Positions 32,981-42,908 of a stretch of 51,564 bases of DNA are shown here, one piece after another (position 1 is the stretch's first letter; each line of letters begins with the position of its first letter). This stretch comes from Lachnospiraceae bacterium (lineage in GTDB: Bacteria; Bacillota; Clostridia; Lachnospirales; Lachnospiraceae), in NCBI GenBank assembly GCA_017625255.1, contig JAGALK010000133.1, forward strand, positions 1-51,564, in the 5' to 3' direction. The notes beneath the pieces were generated by a model. It was not told the origin of the DNA. It saw only the letters and a list, made by a program, of their open reading frames with translations, and made no database searches. A program made the position numbers and the translations under genes.

Positions 32981-34435
32981 GTGAAAAAAATATTATTTGC
33001 AGCGTCAGAAGCTGTGCCGTTTGTAAAAACAGGCGGACTTGCAGATGTGGTGGGTTCCTTACCGAAATATTTTGACAAAAAGAAATATGATGTAAGAATC
33101 ATTTTACCTAAATATGCCTGTATGGAGGAGAAATTCAAAAAGCAACTGAAGTATGTGTCACATTTTTATGTGGAGCTTGGTTGGAGAAAACAGTATGCAG
33201 GTATTTTAGAAGCGCTTGTAGACGATATACATTATTATTTTATAGACAATGAATTCTATTTTGCAGGAGATAAGCCCTATGGAGAAATTTATCAGGATGT
33301 AGAGAAGTTTGCATTTTTCTCCAAAGCAGTTATAGAAGCTGTGAAAAGGATTCGATTTGTGCCGGATATTATACATTGCAATGACTGGCAAACGGGATTG
33401 ATTCCAGTGTTTTTAAAAAATGTATATCATAAACAGGAGGAGTATAAAAAAATCCGTACGATTTTTTCTATACACAATATTCGTTTTCAGGGCAGGTGGA
33501 TGATTCCAACGGTAAAAGATATCACAGGTTTGCCGGACAAACTGTTTACGGCGGATTGTTTGGAAACCTATGGTGAGTCTAATTATCTGAAAGGTGGTAT
33601 TGTATCGGCAGATGCAGTAACTACAGTAAGTAAATCTTATGCAATGGAAATTATGACACCGGAAGGCGGCGAGGGATTGGACGGCGTTTTACGGCAGCAT
33701 AGCTACAAGCTGTTTGGTATTTTAAATGGTTTGGATTATGAAGAATTTAATCCACAAAAGGATAAATATATTCCATATAACTTTGACAGCCAAACTGTTT
33801 TTGAGGAAAAAGCAAAGAATAAAGCCATTTTGCAGGAAAAAATGGGATTACCGGTAAAAAAGGATGTATTTTTGGTTGGTATGGTATCCCGTATGTCGGA
33901 TCAGAAAGGCTTTGATCTTGTAGATTATATGTTGGATGAAATTTTATATCATGAGAATATACAGCTTGTGGTGCTTGGAACAGGAGAAGATCGTTATGAG
34001 AATATGTTCAGACATTTTGCGGGCAAGTATCCGGATAAGATGGCAGCAAATGTAGGATATTCCGAAGAAATGGCGCATCTTATTTATGCTGGTGCGGATG
34101 CATTTTTAATGCCGTCACTGTTTGAACCTTGTGGTCTTAGTCAGCTTATGAGTCTTCGGTATGGTACCGTCCCTATGGTAAGGGAAACCGGAGGTCTTAA
34201 GGATACGGTAGAGCCTTACAATAAGTATGAAGGGACGGGTACCGGTTTTTCCTTTGCAAACTATAATGCACATGAAATGGCAGCAATGCTGCGAACTGCT
34301 ATGGAAGTGTACTATAAAGAAGCAAAGGAATGGAAAGATTTAATGCTTCGCGGAATGCAGCAGGATTATTCATGGATAAGTTCTGTGTCTGAATATGAAC
34401 TGCTCTATCAGAGTGTAGGAGAAATTATGGATTAA
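32981..34435 (+). CDS. glgA: glycogen synthase (ADP-glucose type)
   Basis: A GT5 glycosyltransferase that extends alpha-1,4-glucan from ADP-glucose, 484 residues. It opens with ILFAASEAVPFVKTGGLADVVGSLPK, where the KTGGL loop binds the nucleotide sugar. Later it has IHCNDWQTG, FSIHNIRFQG, GMVSRMSDQKGF, and ADAFLMPSLFEPCGLSQLMSLRYGT. GTG 32981 is chosen because GGAGG (32967-32971) lies 9 bases before it, while ATG 32957 lies ahead of that site. A TATAAT at 32940-32945 suggests its own promoter after spo0A. No other glycogen gene is close. Its end overlaps the convergent DUF5688 gene by 11 bases. Confidence 0.95.
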   Translation: MKKILFAASEAVPFVKTGGLADVVGSLPKYFDKKKYDVRIILPKYACMEEKFKKQLKYVSHFYVELGWRKQYAGILEALVDDIHYYFIDNEFYFAGDKPYGEIYQDVEKFAFFSKAVIEAVKRIRFVPDIIHCNDWQTGLIPVFLKNVYHKQEEYKKIRTIFSIHNIRFQGRWMIPTVKDITGLPDKLFTADCLETYGESNYLKGGIVSADAVTTVSKSYAMEIMTPEGGEGLDGVLRQHSYKLFGILNGLDYEEFNPQKDKYIPYNFDSQTVFEEKAKNKAILQEKMGLPVKKDVFLVGMVSRMSDQKGFDLVDYMLDEILYHENIQLVVLGTGEDRYENMFRHFAGKYPDKMAANVGYSEEMAHLIYAGADAFLMPSLFEPCGLSQLMSLRYGTVPMVRETGGLKDTVEPYNKYEGTGTGFSFANYNAHEMAAMLRTAMEVYYKEAKEWKDLMLRGMQQDYSWISSVSEYELLYQSVGEIMD

Positions 34436-35324
34436 TCAATCCTTTGCTTCTGGAATAGAAGTAGACATGATTAGACAGAATTTCTTCGTCCTGTACCTGA
34501 GTAGCATTTACATCTCGGATCATACGGTTAAAATGAGAAATATTACTGGAATGGTCTGCCGGAACAAGAAGAACTTCATGAATACTGCTTGGAATAATAT
34601 ACAAATCTGATTGTATTTTATTAGCAAAATTATCCAAAAGATTTGGATAGAGTATACAGGATGCACCAAAAAGTTTGGAACTATTAGTCAGAACAAACAT
34701 AGGACACATATTGAGTGTATCTGTATCTACATCTGTAAAAACAGGTGAATCTGTACAAAAGGTTTTCAAGACATCCTCCATACTTTGGACTTCAAAGGGA
34801 AGAAGTACGGGGGTGTTTTTTTGTGCAAGTGCATAGAGCTGCTCTGTGGTAGTATTCCAGAAGGTTAAGTGATGGTTATGAATAAGAATCGTAGCATTGC
34901 CGCCTGGAGCGTTTAAAATCAGGCAACAGAATACGATGGCAAAATCTAAAAATGGGATATAGGGAACATCCTTTAAAAGCTCTTTGTTTTTTTCATAATG
35001 AATGAGTTTGTATACAATTCGATACTTTACTTTTTGATAATCTGTAAAAAAAGAAAAATCCATATGTTCAGAAGAACGGCTCTGTTCATAAGCGTTGAGA
35101 ATATCCGTTTGAATTTCAGAGAGGGATTTTCCGCCCAAATAATCATCGTAGTAATAGTTCAGATAGATAGTGGGAGAGATATTTAAGTTTTTTTCATGGA
35201 TAGTCAGTCCGTCAAGGACAACATGATTATTTTTGATAATTGGATGTAAAGTTACCTGTGCCTGTTCACCAAAATGGTTCTGGATAGAGATAGTAATAGT
35301 ATTTTTAAAAGCTTCGTAAGTCAT
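34425..35324 (-). CDS. DUF5688 family protein
   Basis: A 299-residue protein with the pattern I associate with DUF5688: MTYEAFKNTI at the N-terminus, a TLHPIIKNNHVVLDGLTI block, then VPYIPFLDFAIVFCCL and a C-terminal VLLVPADHSSNISHFNRMIRDVN. No signal peptide, no catalytic motif and no known function. Such proteins are common in Lachnospiraceae, often several per genome. It is transcribed leftward and meets glgA tail to tail. Confidence 0.75.
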   Translation of the reverse strand: MTYEAFKNTITISIQNHFGEQAQVTLHPIIKNNHVVLDGLTIHEKNLNISPTIYLNYYYDDYLGGKSLSEIQTDILNAYEQSRSSEHMDFSFFTDYQKVKYRIVYKLIHYEKNKELLKDVPYIPFLDFAIVFCCLILNAPGGNATILIHNHHLTFWNTTTEQLYALAQKNTPVLLPFEVQSMEDVLKTFCTDSPVFTDVDTDTLNMCPMFVLTNSSKLFGASCILYPNLLDNFANKIQSDLYIIPSSIHEVLLVPADHSSNISHFNRMIRDVNATQVQDEEILSNHVYFYSRSKGLINP

Positions 35325-35404
35325 GTTTAATTCCTTTCATAGGTATAATGTATAAATGGAATTATGTGCATGAAATTGCTGATAAATAAGATAAAAGATA
35401 AAAA

Positions 35405-35437
35405 GAAAAATCCACACAGAATATCCGTGTGGATTTA
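35405..35437 (-). terminator. intrinsic terminator of the pot operon
   Basis: On the minus strand AAATCCACAC and GTGTGGATTT pair around nine bases, followed by a T-rich run. It lies about 35 bases after potD. Confidence 0.85.
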
Positions 35438-35469
35438 ATATAGCATTTCTATGAATAAAAAGCAAGTGG

Positions 35470-36528
35470 TTAATAGGATTTTAATTCCTTCCAGAGCTTA
35501 TTGTAAAGAGCAGTTTCCTCTCTGTCGAGACTGACATATACTTCGCAGTTGTCAATTGTTTCCTGTGTAGGGAAGATAGTGGTATTATTTTTACTCTCTT
35601 CGTCTAAGGAATTATAAACTGCTGTATGCGGTGTTGCATAATATACATAGTCAAAATTCATAGCCGCAATATCTTCGCGGCAGAGGAAGTTTAGAAATAA
35701 TTCGGCTTTTTCCTGATTCTTACAGGTTTTGGGAATAAACCAGGAATCAATCCAAAGATTAGAACCTTCCTCTGGAACGGTATAACCTAAGTTTTCACCC
35801 TCATCCTGAGCATAAGCTGCTTCTCCGGAGTATACAACGGCAAGAGCAGCGTTGCCGGCAATCATTTCATCTGCGGTTTCATCCACAAAATAGGCATAGA
35901 CAAGCGGTTTTTGCTCAAAAAGTAAATCCAGTGCCTTTCGCAGATGCTTTTCATTTGTTTCATTAATAGAATAATTTAGTCTTTTAAGTGGAACCAGTAA
36001 ACAGTCACGAACACTGTTTGGCATTACAATATTTCCTGTATATTTCTCATCCCAAAGCACATCCCATGTCTGAACCTCTGATTCCGGTACGACATTAGTA
36101 TCATACAAAATTCCTACTGTACCGTAGAAATAAGGAAGCGTGTATTTGTGCTCTGCATCAAAAGAAGCAGAAGAATCAATAATATCTGGATCAATGTTTT
36201 TGTATTCCGGAATATTATCATAATTCATTTCTAATACTTCACCTTCTTCAATGAGCTTGTGAATCATATAATCGGAGGTGCAAAGCAAGTCATAATCAAT
36301 AGAGCCCGCTTTGTATTTAGTATACATTTCTTCCGGACTTTCGTATTCCTCATATTTTATGGTAATACCCGTTTCTTCTTCAAATATCTGCAAAGCATCC
36401 GGATCGAAGTATTTTCCATAATTTAATATGGTAAGTGTGTTTTCCTCTTCCACAGAAGAATCGCTGCATCCGGTAAAGGTCAGACAGCCAAGCAGAAGAG
36501 CAGCTATGCACAATATATGTTTTTTCAT
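35470..36528 (-). CDS. potD: spermidine/putrescine ABC transporter, substrate-binding lipoprotein
   Basis: The extracellular binding protein of the polyamine importer, 352 residues. The signal peptide ends in a TFTGC lipobox (lipidated Cys21). The mature domain has LTILNYGKYFDPDALQIFEEETGI, DLLCTSDYMI, LPYFYGTVGILYDT and WIDSWFIPKTCKN, all typical of PotD. It is the last gene of the regulator-potABCD operon. The acidic and aromatic residues that hold the polyamine are scattered, so spermidine or putrescine preference is not readable. Confidence 0.93.
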   Translation of the reverse strand: MKKHILCIAALLLGCLTFTGCSDSSVEEENTLTILNYGKYFDPDALQIFEEETGITIKYEEYESPEEMYTKYKAGSIDYDLLCTSDYMIHKLIEEGEVLEMNYDNIPEYKNIDPDIIDSSASFDAEHKYTLPYFYGTVGILYDTNVVPESEVQTWDVLWDEKYTGNIVMPNSVRDCLLVPLKRLNYSINETNEKHLRKALDLLFEQKPLVYAYFVDETADEMIAGNAALAVVYSGEAAYAQDEGENLGYTVPEEGSNLWIDSWFIPKTCKNQEKAELFLNFLCREDIAAMNFDYVYYATPHTAVYNSLDEESKNNTTIFPTQETIDNCEVYVSLDREETALYNKLWKELKSY

Positions 36529-36542
36529 GATAGTTAGTCTCC

Positions 36543-37316
36543 TTAATTAATCGCTTTTTTTGAAGAGCGATAGTTCATAACTAAAAGTAAAATTAATGCA
36601 ATGCCAAAAAGTATTGTGGAAAGTGCATACATTTCCGGTTTGATACCTTTACGCAGCTCTGTGTAAATCATAGTTGAAAGTGTATTCACACCTGCACCTT
36701 TTGTAAAATAGGTAATGGAAAAATCATCCAGTGACATAGTTACAGCCATCAAAAAACCGGAAAAAACACCCGGACGAATGTCTGGCCAAACAATTTTATA
36801 AAATGCATATAAAGGCGTAGCACCTAAATCTAAAGCAGCTTCATAGGCATATTTGCTGGTCTGATTCAATTTTGGCAATACATTTAATATGACATAAGGA
36901 ATGTCAAAGGTAAGATGGGCAATTAGCACCGTAGAAAATCCCAGCTCTGTGAAACGGACGAAAAGTAACATCATAGAAATACCTGTTACAATATCTGCAT
37001 TTAAAAGTGGAATATTCGTAGCACCTAACATAATAGCTTTCCCTTTGCTTTTCATGGCATGGATGCCAATAGCTGCAAGAGTACCGATAATGGTTGCCAG
37101 AATAGAAGCTGTAAGCGTGATTTGCAGGGTCATTACAAAGGCTTCTATAATAGTTTCATTTTCTAATAGGGAAGCATACCATTTTAGTGTAAATCCTCCC
37201 CATTTTACTCTGGTTTTTGAGTTGTTAAAGGAAAGTACAATCAAAACCAGAATCGGAAGGTACAAAAACAGAAAAATAATCGAAAGATAAATACGACTGC
37301 CAATTTTCTTTACCAT
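36543..37316 (-). CDS. potC: spermidine/putrescine ABC transporter, permease PotC
   Basis: The second membrane subunit, 257 residues with six hydrophobic helices. The EAA loop reads YEAALDLGATPLYAFYKIVWP and is followed by MAVTMSLDDFSITYFTKG, a hallmark of PotC. It overlaps potB by seven bases and lies 14 bases before potD. It pairs with PotB to form the channel. Confidence 0.94.
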   Translation of the reverse strand: MVKKIGSRIYLSIIFLFLYLPILVLIVLSFNNSKTRVKWGGFTLKWYASLLENETIIEAFVMTLQITLTASILATIIGTLAAIGIHAMKSKGKAIMLGATNIPLLNADIVTGISMMLLFVRFTELGFSTVLIAHLTFDIPYVILNVLPKLNQTSKYAYEAALDLGATPLYAFYKIVWPDIRPGVFSGFLMAVTMSLDDFSITYFTKGAGVNTLSTMIYTELRKGIKPEMYALSTILFGIALILLLVMNYRSSKKAIN

Positions 37317-38134
37317 ACGGCTGTTCCCTCCCCGTCTTTATTGTGTGTATTCATAAAAGCCATACTGGCAATAACAAAAATCATTAGTACAATAGACAAT
37401 CCGCTGCCTAAGTTCCAGTCCATAGTCTGCATAAATTCCTGCTCAATGACATTTCCGATTAAGAGTACTTTTCCTCCGCCTAAAAGATTAGAAATGACAA
37501 AAGAAGTCAGCGCGGGCACAAATACCATGATAATTCCGCTTAATACACCGGAAATGGTAAGCGGCATAGTAATTTTAAAAAATACCTGAACCTGATTAGC
37601 TCCCAAATCTCTGGCAGCATCAATAATATCATGTCCAATGCGGCTCATGGCATTATAGATAGGCAGAATCATAAATGGAAGATAATCGTATACCATACCA
37701 AAAACAACCGCAGAAGGTGTATTCAAAAGCTGTATAGCAGGAAGTCCCAAGGATGCTAAAATGTTGTTAATTACACCATTGTTGGACAAAAGCAGCTTCC
37801 ATGCCAAGATTCTCAGCATAAAATTCATCCACATCGGAAGCACAAAAACAAAAACGACAAAGCTTTGATGCTTTAAGTGCATGCTATTTAAAATCATTGC
37901 CAGTGGATAGGCAAGAATCAGGCAGATTACAGTACATATCAGTGCTAATCGTAAAGAAAAAAGCAGAGATTTCATGTGTATAGGATCAAATATGGACAAC
38001 AGATTATCAAAGGTGAAATTTCCATGATAATCAGATAGTCCATAAAATAAAATCAATACAATTGGCAGCAGTATAAAACCAATAATCCAGACAATATATG
38101 GACCGGCAAGAAACTGCTTTTTTAGTTTAAACAT
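37310..38134 (-). CDS. potB: spermidine/putrescine ABC transporter, permease PotB
   Basis: The first membrane subunit, 274 residues. Six hydrophobic helices; the EAA loop reads [20 protein letters not shown], preceded by [15 protein letters not shown] and followed by [19 protein letters not shown], as usual in PotB. It overlaps potA by eight bases upstream and potC by seven downstream, so the complex is made from tightly coupled frames. Confidence 0.94.
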   Translation of the reverse strand: MFKLKKQFLAGPYIVWIIGFILLPIVLILFYGLSDYHGNFTFDNLLSIFDPIHMKSLLFSLRLALICTVICLILAYPLAMILNSMHLKHQSFVVFVFVLPMWMNFMLRILAWKLLLSNNGVINNILASLGLPAIQLLNTPSAVVFGMVYDYLPFMILPIYNAMSRIGHDIIDAARDLGANQVQVFFKITMPLTISGVLSGIIMVFVPALTSFVISNLLGGGKVLLIGNVIEQEFMQTMDWNLGSGLSIVLMIFVIASMAFMNTHNKDGEGTAVW

Positions 38135-39200
38135 CTAACTCCACCGCCTTTTCATCACTAGATTCCGGTTTATTCATAATCTGAATGTTAAAAGGTGTAA
38201 CATTGATGCCAACATGAGAGCCTACCGGATGCATTTTTGTAGTGTGTACCAGCCAGTCATAACCGTTAGCGTGAACTTCAATTTCGTAGTGCACACCTTT
38301 AAATATAATAGAAACCACATCGCCTTCCATGAAACCGGCAGATGGGTCTACTAATTTGACATCTTCCGGACGAATAACCACATCCACAGGCTGATTTTTA
38401 TCAAAGCCAATATCGACACATGGAATCTTTGTGCCTAAGATTTCTACTAATTTATCTTCAATCATTACACCATCAATGATATTGCTTTCACCGATAAAGT
38501 CGGCAACAAACGCATTGATAGGCTCATTATAAATATCCTCAGGTGAACCAATCTGCTGGATATAGCCCTGATTCATAACCACGATTTTATCAGACATGGT
38601 AAGGGCTTCCTCCTGATCATGGGTTACATAGACAAAGGTGATGCCTAATTCTTCCTTTAAACGAATTAATTCATATTGCATATCCTGACGAAGCTTTAAA
38701 TCCAATGCACCTAGAGGCTCGTCTAATAAAAGTACTTTTGGCTCATTTACAATAGCTCTTGCAATAGCAATTCGCTGCTGCTGACCGCCGCTTAGAGAAT
38801 CCACACTGCGGTTTTCGTATCCGTCCAGGTTTACTAATTTTAAGGCGTATTTGATTTTATCATCGATATATGCCTTACTTTTTTTACTAATTTTCAAACC
38901 AAAAGCAATGTTTTCTGCAATAGACATATGGGTAAATAATGCATATTTTTGAAATACGGTATTTAATTTGCGTTCATTTGGTGGAAGATGGGTAATATCC
39001 TTTCCATCAAAGAAGATTTTTCCTTCGTCCGGTGTTTCAAAACCGCCTAAAAGACGAAGAGTAGTCGTTTTGCCACAGCCGGAAGGTCCAAGTAGTGTCA
39101 TAAATTCATTTTCTTTTATTTTTAAATCCAGTTCGTCCAAAATCATTTGCCCATCAAAGGATTTTGAAATATTTGACAGATGGATAAAGTCTTTTCCCAT
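38127..39200 (-). CDS. potA: spermidine/putrescine ABC transporter, ATP-binding protein
   Basis: The ATPase of the polyamine importer, 357 residues. Walker A is GPSGCGKTT, the signature LSGGQQQR, Walker [13 protein letters not shown], and the switch His lies in VYVTHDQ. The C-terminal TOBE domain ([13 protein letters not shown]) is typical of PotA and can carry regulation. It lies 31 bases after the regulator gene, preceded by AGGAGG. Confidence 0.95.
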   Translation of the reverse strand: MGKDFIHLSNISKSFDGQMILDELDLKIKENEFMTLLGPSGCGKTTTLRLLGGFETPDEGKIFFDGKDITHLPPNERKLNTVFQKYALFTHMSIAENIAFGLKISKKSKAYIDDKIKYALKLVNLDGYENRSVDSLSGGQQQRIAIARAIVNEPKVLLLDEPLGALDLKLRQDMQYELIRLKEELGITFVYVTHDQEEALTMSDKIVVMNQGYIQQIGSPEDIYNEPINAFVADFIGESNIIDGVMIEDKLVEILGTKIPCVDIGFDKNQPVDVVIRPEDVKLVDPSAGFMEGDVVSIIFKGVHYEIEVHANGYDWLVHTTKMHPVGSHVGINVTPFNIQIMNKPESSDEKAVELDV

Positions 39201-39231
39201 TTGTAAAAGCCTCCTTAGTATTATCTATATT

Positions 39232-39771
39232 TTAAAAGCTTGGCGGTGTAGTTACCCAAAGTACAATAGCATCATGTTTTCCTAAATTTTCCAAATGATG
39301 TCGTTTGGTAGATGGAAAATAAAAAGCTTCGCCGGTATGTAAGGTATATTTTTGTGTACCGAAAATCAATTTTACTGTACCTTTTAGTACATAGCCAAAT
39401 TCTTCACCTTCGTGGGGCAGCAATTCCTCAGAAATTCCCCCCGGTTTTAAGGTGAGTCGTATAGGTTCCATCATGTTTTTCTGAGCATTTGGGATAATCC
39501 ATTCAATAATGGCATCATCCTTTTCATTAACCTTTTCAAAATAATCGTCTTTTTTAAATACGATTTGTTCGGGTTTTGGTTCGGCAAAAAACTCTGCCGG
39601 TGTTGTACCTAAGCATTGTATAATGTCAAGCAGGGTGCTTACAGAGGGTGTATTTTGATTTCGTTCCAGCTGGGAAATAAAGCCTTTGGTCAGTTCGGCT
39701 CTATCTGCAAGCTCCTGCTGGGTAAGACCATAGAAAACCCTCAGTTCTTTCATTCTCTTTCCAATATCCAT
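39232..39771 (-). CDS. XRE-cupin regulator of the polyamine transport operon (PuuR-like)
   Basis: A 179-residue regulator: N-terminal Cro/CI HTH (IGKRMKELRVFYGLTQQELADRAELTKGFISQLE) and C-terminal cupin (SEELLPHEGEEFGYVLKGTVKLIFG, then HTGEAFYFPSTKRHHLEN). This is the architecture of PuuR-type regulators, in which the cupin senses a small ligand. As first gene of the potABCD operon it likely controls uptake in response to a polyamine; the ligand is inferred. The final residues are WVTTPPSF. A palindrome in its promoter region is a candidate operator. Confidence 0.9.
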   Translation of the reverse strand: MDIGKRMKELRVFYGLTQQELADRAELTKGFISQLERNQNTPSVSTLLDIIQCLGTTPAEFFAEPKPEQIVFKKDDYFEKVNEKDDAIIEWIIPNAQKNMMEPIRLTLKPGGISEELLPHEGEEFGYVLKGTVKLIFGTQKYTLHTGEAFYFPSTKRHHLENLGKHDAIVLWVTTPPSF

Positions 39772-39808
39772 GAACTGACTCCTTTGTAAGTTTAATAGTA
39801 GATAAAAA

Positions 39809-39825
39809 GTTTACTAATTATAAAC
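39809..39825. promoter_or_regulatory. candidate operator of the pot operon
   Basis: GTTTACTAATTATAAAC is an imperfect palindrome (GTTTA-N7-TAAAC) between the minus-strand -10 and the regulator start codon, a good place for autorepression by the XRE-cupin protein. Confidence 0.5.
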
Positions 39826-39836
39826 ATGTAAAATCT

Positions 39837-39864
39837 ATTTTATATGAATTATAGAAAAAGTCAA
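39837..39864 (-). promoter_or_regulatory. sigma-A promoter of the regulator-potABCD operon
   Basis: On the minus strand TTGACT (39864-39859), 16 bases, then TAAAAT (39842-39837). Confidence 0.65.
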
Positions 39865-40010
39865 TATACTATTTATTGTGCAAAAAGCAGAAAAAGTGAA
39901 AAAAGTATATGAAAAAAAATATAAATGTGTTATAATAATAAAAATTGTAACTACAAAAGATTTTGTTTGAAAAATAAAATCTGAAAAAACAAGGCGGAGG
40001 ATGCAAAAGT

Positions 40011-41588
40011 ATGAAAATCAGAACAAGGTTAGTGTTAATGGAAATGGTGACGATGTCAGTGCTGGCAGTGGTACTTATTGTTGCAAGTATGATGATTACC
40101 GTCGAGGAAATGGGGGTGCGTATTGAAGAGACCCTGCGTGTGGCAGTGGAAGGCTATACGGATGATGTAAATTATTTGAGAAATAACGGCGAAGATATTG
40201 ATATTACGGTTTTTGTCGGAGATACTCGTGAATTAAGCTCAATCGAAGGTGTGGTAGGTACAAAGGCAAGTGATATTGTTATTGAAAAGGTGTTGACAGG
40301 TGGGGAAACCTATTTTGATGATAATGTACAGGTAAATGGTACTTCATATTATGGGTATTATAAGCCGACAGCTGATGGAATGCTTTTTGCTGGAAAGTCT
40401 AAAGCAGATGTAGATAATTTTATCAAGGATGTAATCATAATCATTGTTATGGTTGGTCTTGTAACCTATCTTCTTTGTTTTTTAGCAGCAGTACTAATTG
40501 CAAATAGAATTGCAAAACGCATTCGCAAAAGTGCAGATCGGGTACAGATTATCGCTGGTGGTGATTTGACCGGAGAAATTCAGGAAACAAAGGCAAAGAG
40601 CAAGGACGAATTGGAATTAATAGATTGTGCTGTTTCTTCTTTACATAAGGAATTAAAAGAAATCGTAACTGCTTTAAGCAGACAGGCGGATGAATTAAAT
40701 GGAAGTAATGAAGAATTTTCTAAGAAATTTGCTAATATTGCAGTTACTGTAAGCAATATTAATGTAGCCGTAGAGGAAATTGCGATGGGAAGCAATTCTC
40801 AGGCAGAGGAAACTACATCCGCAAATGAGCAGGTATCGGATATGGCGGATGTTGTAGAACAGAATACGAAAAATATTGATAATCTTGAAACTGCAGTACG
40901 CAAAATGTTAGAGCTGTCAGAGAATGCAAATCAGATTTTAAAAGATTTAACAGAAATTAATGAAAGTACAGTAAAAAATATCGCTGAAGTTTCCGAACGC
41001 ACGGATGCAACCAATGTTTCAGCAGGAAAGATAAAAGATGCTGTACAAATGATTCAAAATATTGCACAGCAGACAAATCTGTTGTCATTGAATGCTTCTA
41101 TTGAGGCAGCAAGAGCAGGAGATGCAGGAAGAGGATTTGCAGTAGTTGCAGAAGAGATTCGTACATTATCTGAGGACTCTGCAAGTAGTGCAAGCGAGAT
41201 TGAAGCAGTAGTTGGAGAATTGATGCTCAATTCTAATGATAGTGTAAGAGAAATGGAAGATGTAAATAAAGATACCAAGATGCAGATAGAAAAGCTTCAG
41301 CGGACACAGGAAGCGTTTAACGGTCTGAAGAAAGAAATTGAAATCGTATCGGATGTATCTGAAAATATTTATGCACAGACACATCGTTTAGAAAATCAGA
41401 AGAACCTGATTCAGGGAGCAGTAGAGCAGTTGGCAGCTTTATCAGAGGAAAATGCAGCGTCTACAGAAGAAACCAGTGCCAGCATGCAGACATTATCGGA
41501 ATCTATTGAAGATTGTCAGAAAGAAACAGAAGTGCTTTCAAGATTGAGTCAGGATTTAACAGACCAGACAAATAAATTTCATTTATAA
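40011..41588 (+). CDS. methyl-accepting chemotaxis protein
   Basis: A transmembrane chemoreceptor, 525 residues. A membrane helix at about 8-28, a small extracytoplasmic sensor domain (about 30-143, single-Cache size), a second helix at about 144-166, a HAMP region ([23 protein letters not shown]), and a long cytoplasmic signalling domain. The conserved hairpin tip reads [20 protein letters not shown] and is followed by [15 protein letters not shown]. The ligand is unknown. AGGCGGAGG lies before the ATG. No chemotaxis genes adjoin it. Confidence 0.95.
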   Translation: MKIRTRLVLMEMVTMSVLAVVLIVASMMITVEEMGVRIEETLRVAVEGYTDDVNYLRNNGEDIDITVFVGDTRELSSIEGVVGTKASDIVIEKVLTGGETYFDDNVQVNGTSYYGYYKPTADGMLFAGKSKADVDNFIKDVIIIIVMVGLVTYLLCFLAAVLIANRIAKRIRKSADRVQIIAGGDLTGEIQETKAKSKDELELIDCAVSSLHKELKEIVTALSRQADELNGSNEEFSKKFANIAVTVSNINVAVEEIAMGSNSQAEETTSANEQVSDMADVVEQNTKNIDNLETAVRKMLELSENANQILKDLTEINESTVKNIAEVSERTDATNVSAGKIKDAVQMIQNIAQQTNLLSLNASIEAARAGDAGRGFAVVAEEIRTLSEDSASSASEIEAVVGELMLNSNDSVREMEDVNKDTKMQIEKLQRTQEAFNGLKKEIEIVSDVSENIYAQTHRLENQKNLIQGAVEQLAALSEENAASTEETSASMQTLSESIEDCQKETEVLSRLSQDLTDQTNKFHL

Positions 41589-41603
41589 TTAAGAAATCAT
41601 TTA

Positions 41604-41632
41604 TTGCTATCTGTCCTCAGTTGTTCTATAAT
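41604..41632 (+). promoter_or_regulatory. sigma-A promoter of the SGNH hydrolase gene
   Basis: TTGCTA, 17 bases, then a perfect TATAAT; 57 bases before the start codon. Confidence 0.7.
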
Positions 41633-41688
41633 AGTGCAATGGCACAAAATGAATTGCGTAAATGTTATGAGAAGAAGAGGGCGTTAGT

Positions 41689-42717
41689 ATGAAAAAATGG
41701 AATTGTCTGATTTTAGTGTTACTACTTGGTGTATTGATTTATTTTGCAGGTCAGCAGCAGACACAGGAAGTATCTTTGGCTATAGAGGATACAGAAGTTT
41801 TAGAAGAAACAGAGCGTATGGATGCATTTGTTTCAGAAGAAAGTTCAGGTGGTAAAAGACTTAGAAGAGATTTTGAATGGAATGAAGAAGACTTAGAAGC
41901 ATACGCAGATGAAGAAGAGTACGAGGATGAAGAGTACTACGAGGAAGAGTCAGAGGAAGATACAGAAGAAATAGTAGAAGAAACTGAAGAAGAAACAGAG
42001 GAAGAAACCGAAGAGACTGAGGACACAGAGGAAGATACTGAACAGGACAAAAAGGATACCTTAAAAGTAATTCCAGCCTCAGATGAAACCTTTGATTATG
42101 TTGCGCTTGGAAATTCAGTGACATGTAATGCTGTAAGCGATTTTTGGTGGGGAAACTGGGGCATGGCAGCAACAGCTCCGGAAAAAGACTATGTACATCT
42201 TGTATCTCAGTGGCTTGGAGGTCAGTCCAGTCAGCATGTTTCTACTACAGTTATTAATTTAAAAAGCTGGGAAGTCGCTTCTGACCGCAATAACAAGTTG
42301 GAAAATTATGAACAGTATTTTAATGAATACACCGATTTAGTCACCATACAGACTGGAGAGAATATTACGGAGCATAAAGAAGCTTTGGATACAGAGTATT
42401 CGAATATGCTGGAAATGATTAAAGAAAAAGCGCCAAATGCACAGATTCTTATGTTAGGTGAGGTTTTATGGCCGGCAGAGGATATTGAAAAGGCAAAAAA
42501 AGAGGCGTGTGATGAACAAAATGTAACTTTCATAGAAGCTACAGATTTTCTGAATGGATATGAAGCTTTCTATAAATCGGCAGTTGGTGCAGAAGTAAAT
42601 GGAAATGATGGCAGTAAGCATTCTATCGCAGATGGAACAGTTGCTGCGCATCCGAATGATGAAGGAATGGCGTGTATAGCCCAGTTGTTTATCAACCATA
42701 TAAAAGTAAATAATTAG
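41689..42717 (+). CDS. exported SGNH/GDSL-type hydrolase with acidic linker
   Basis: A 342-residue membrane-anchored or secreted protein. The N-terminus (MKKWNCLILVLLLGVLIYFA) is a signal or anchor helix. Residues about 60-125 are extremely acidic, with repeated EEETEE and EEYEDEEYYEEE segments, probably a flexible surface linker. The catalytic part begins FDYVALGNSVTCNAV (block I with GNSV instead of GDSL) and ends with AAHPNDEGM (the late His of block V). It may be a lipase/esterase or a polysaccharide deacetylase-like enzyme. The acidic linker is encoded by purine-rich GAAGAA-type repeats prone to length change. Confidence 0.8.
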   Translation: MKKWNCLILVLLLGVLIYFAGQQQTQEVSLAIEDTEVLEETERMDAFVSEESSGGKRLRRDFEWNEEDLEAYADEEEYEDEEYYEEESEEDTEEIVEETEEETEEETEETEDTEEDTEQDKKDTLKVIPASDETFDYVALGNSVTCNAVSDFWWGNWGMAATAPEKDYVHLVSQWLGGQSSQHVSTTVINLKSWEVASDRNNKLENYEQYFNEYTDLVTIQTGENITEHKEALDTEYSNMLEMIKEKAPNAQILMLGEVLWPAEDIEKAKKEACDEQNVTFIEATDFLNGYEAFYKSAVGAEVNGNDGSKHSIADGTVAAHPNDEGMACIAQLFINHIKVNN

Positions 42718-42723
42718 TACATA

Positions 42724-42762
42724 AGAGATATGGAGAAGCATATTTTCCATATCTCTTTTTTA
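42724..42762 (+). terminator. intrinsic terminator after the SGNH hydrolase gene
   Basis: AGAGATATGGA and TCCATATCTCT form a perfect stem, followed by six T. Confidence 0.9.
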
Positions 42763-42868
42763 TATTATTGATAAAAAGTAAAAGTGCACAAATGAGATAA
42801 TGAGAAATTGTATCATATTCATAAAATTGTATACATTATGCAAAAAAGGATACCATATTTTGTGAAAT

Positions 42869-42886
42869 CTGTTAAAATAATAACAA
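42869..42886. promoter_or_regulatory. Rex-like operator upstream of the hydrogenase operon
   Basis: CTGTTAAAATAATAACAA matches the Rex consensus TTGTTAANNNNTTAACAA at 12 of the 14 fixed positions, 22 bases before the first hydrogenase start. Rex represses fermentation and hydrogen genes when NAD+/NADH is high. A nearby TAAAAT inside the site may be the -10. Confidence 0.6.
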
Positions 42887-42908
42887 AGTTTAAACATGGA
42901 GGGGTAAA

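Noticed and set aside
41931..42045. Repetitive GAAGAA-type tract as a possible CRISPR or tandem repeat array
   Set aside because: Units are irregular, in frame and encode an acidic linker; no spacers. No CRISPR array was seen anywhere in the window.
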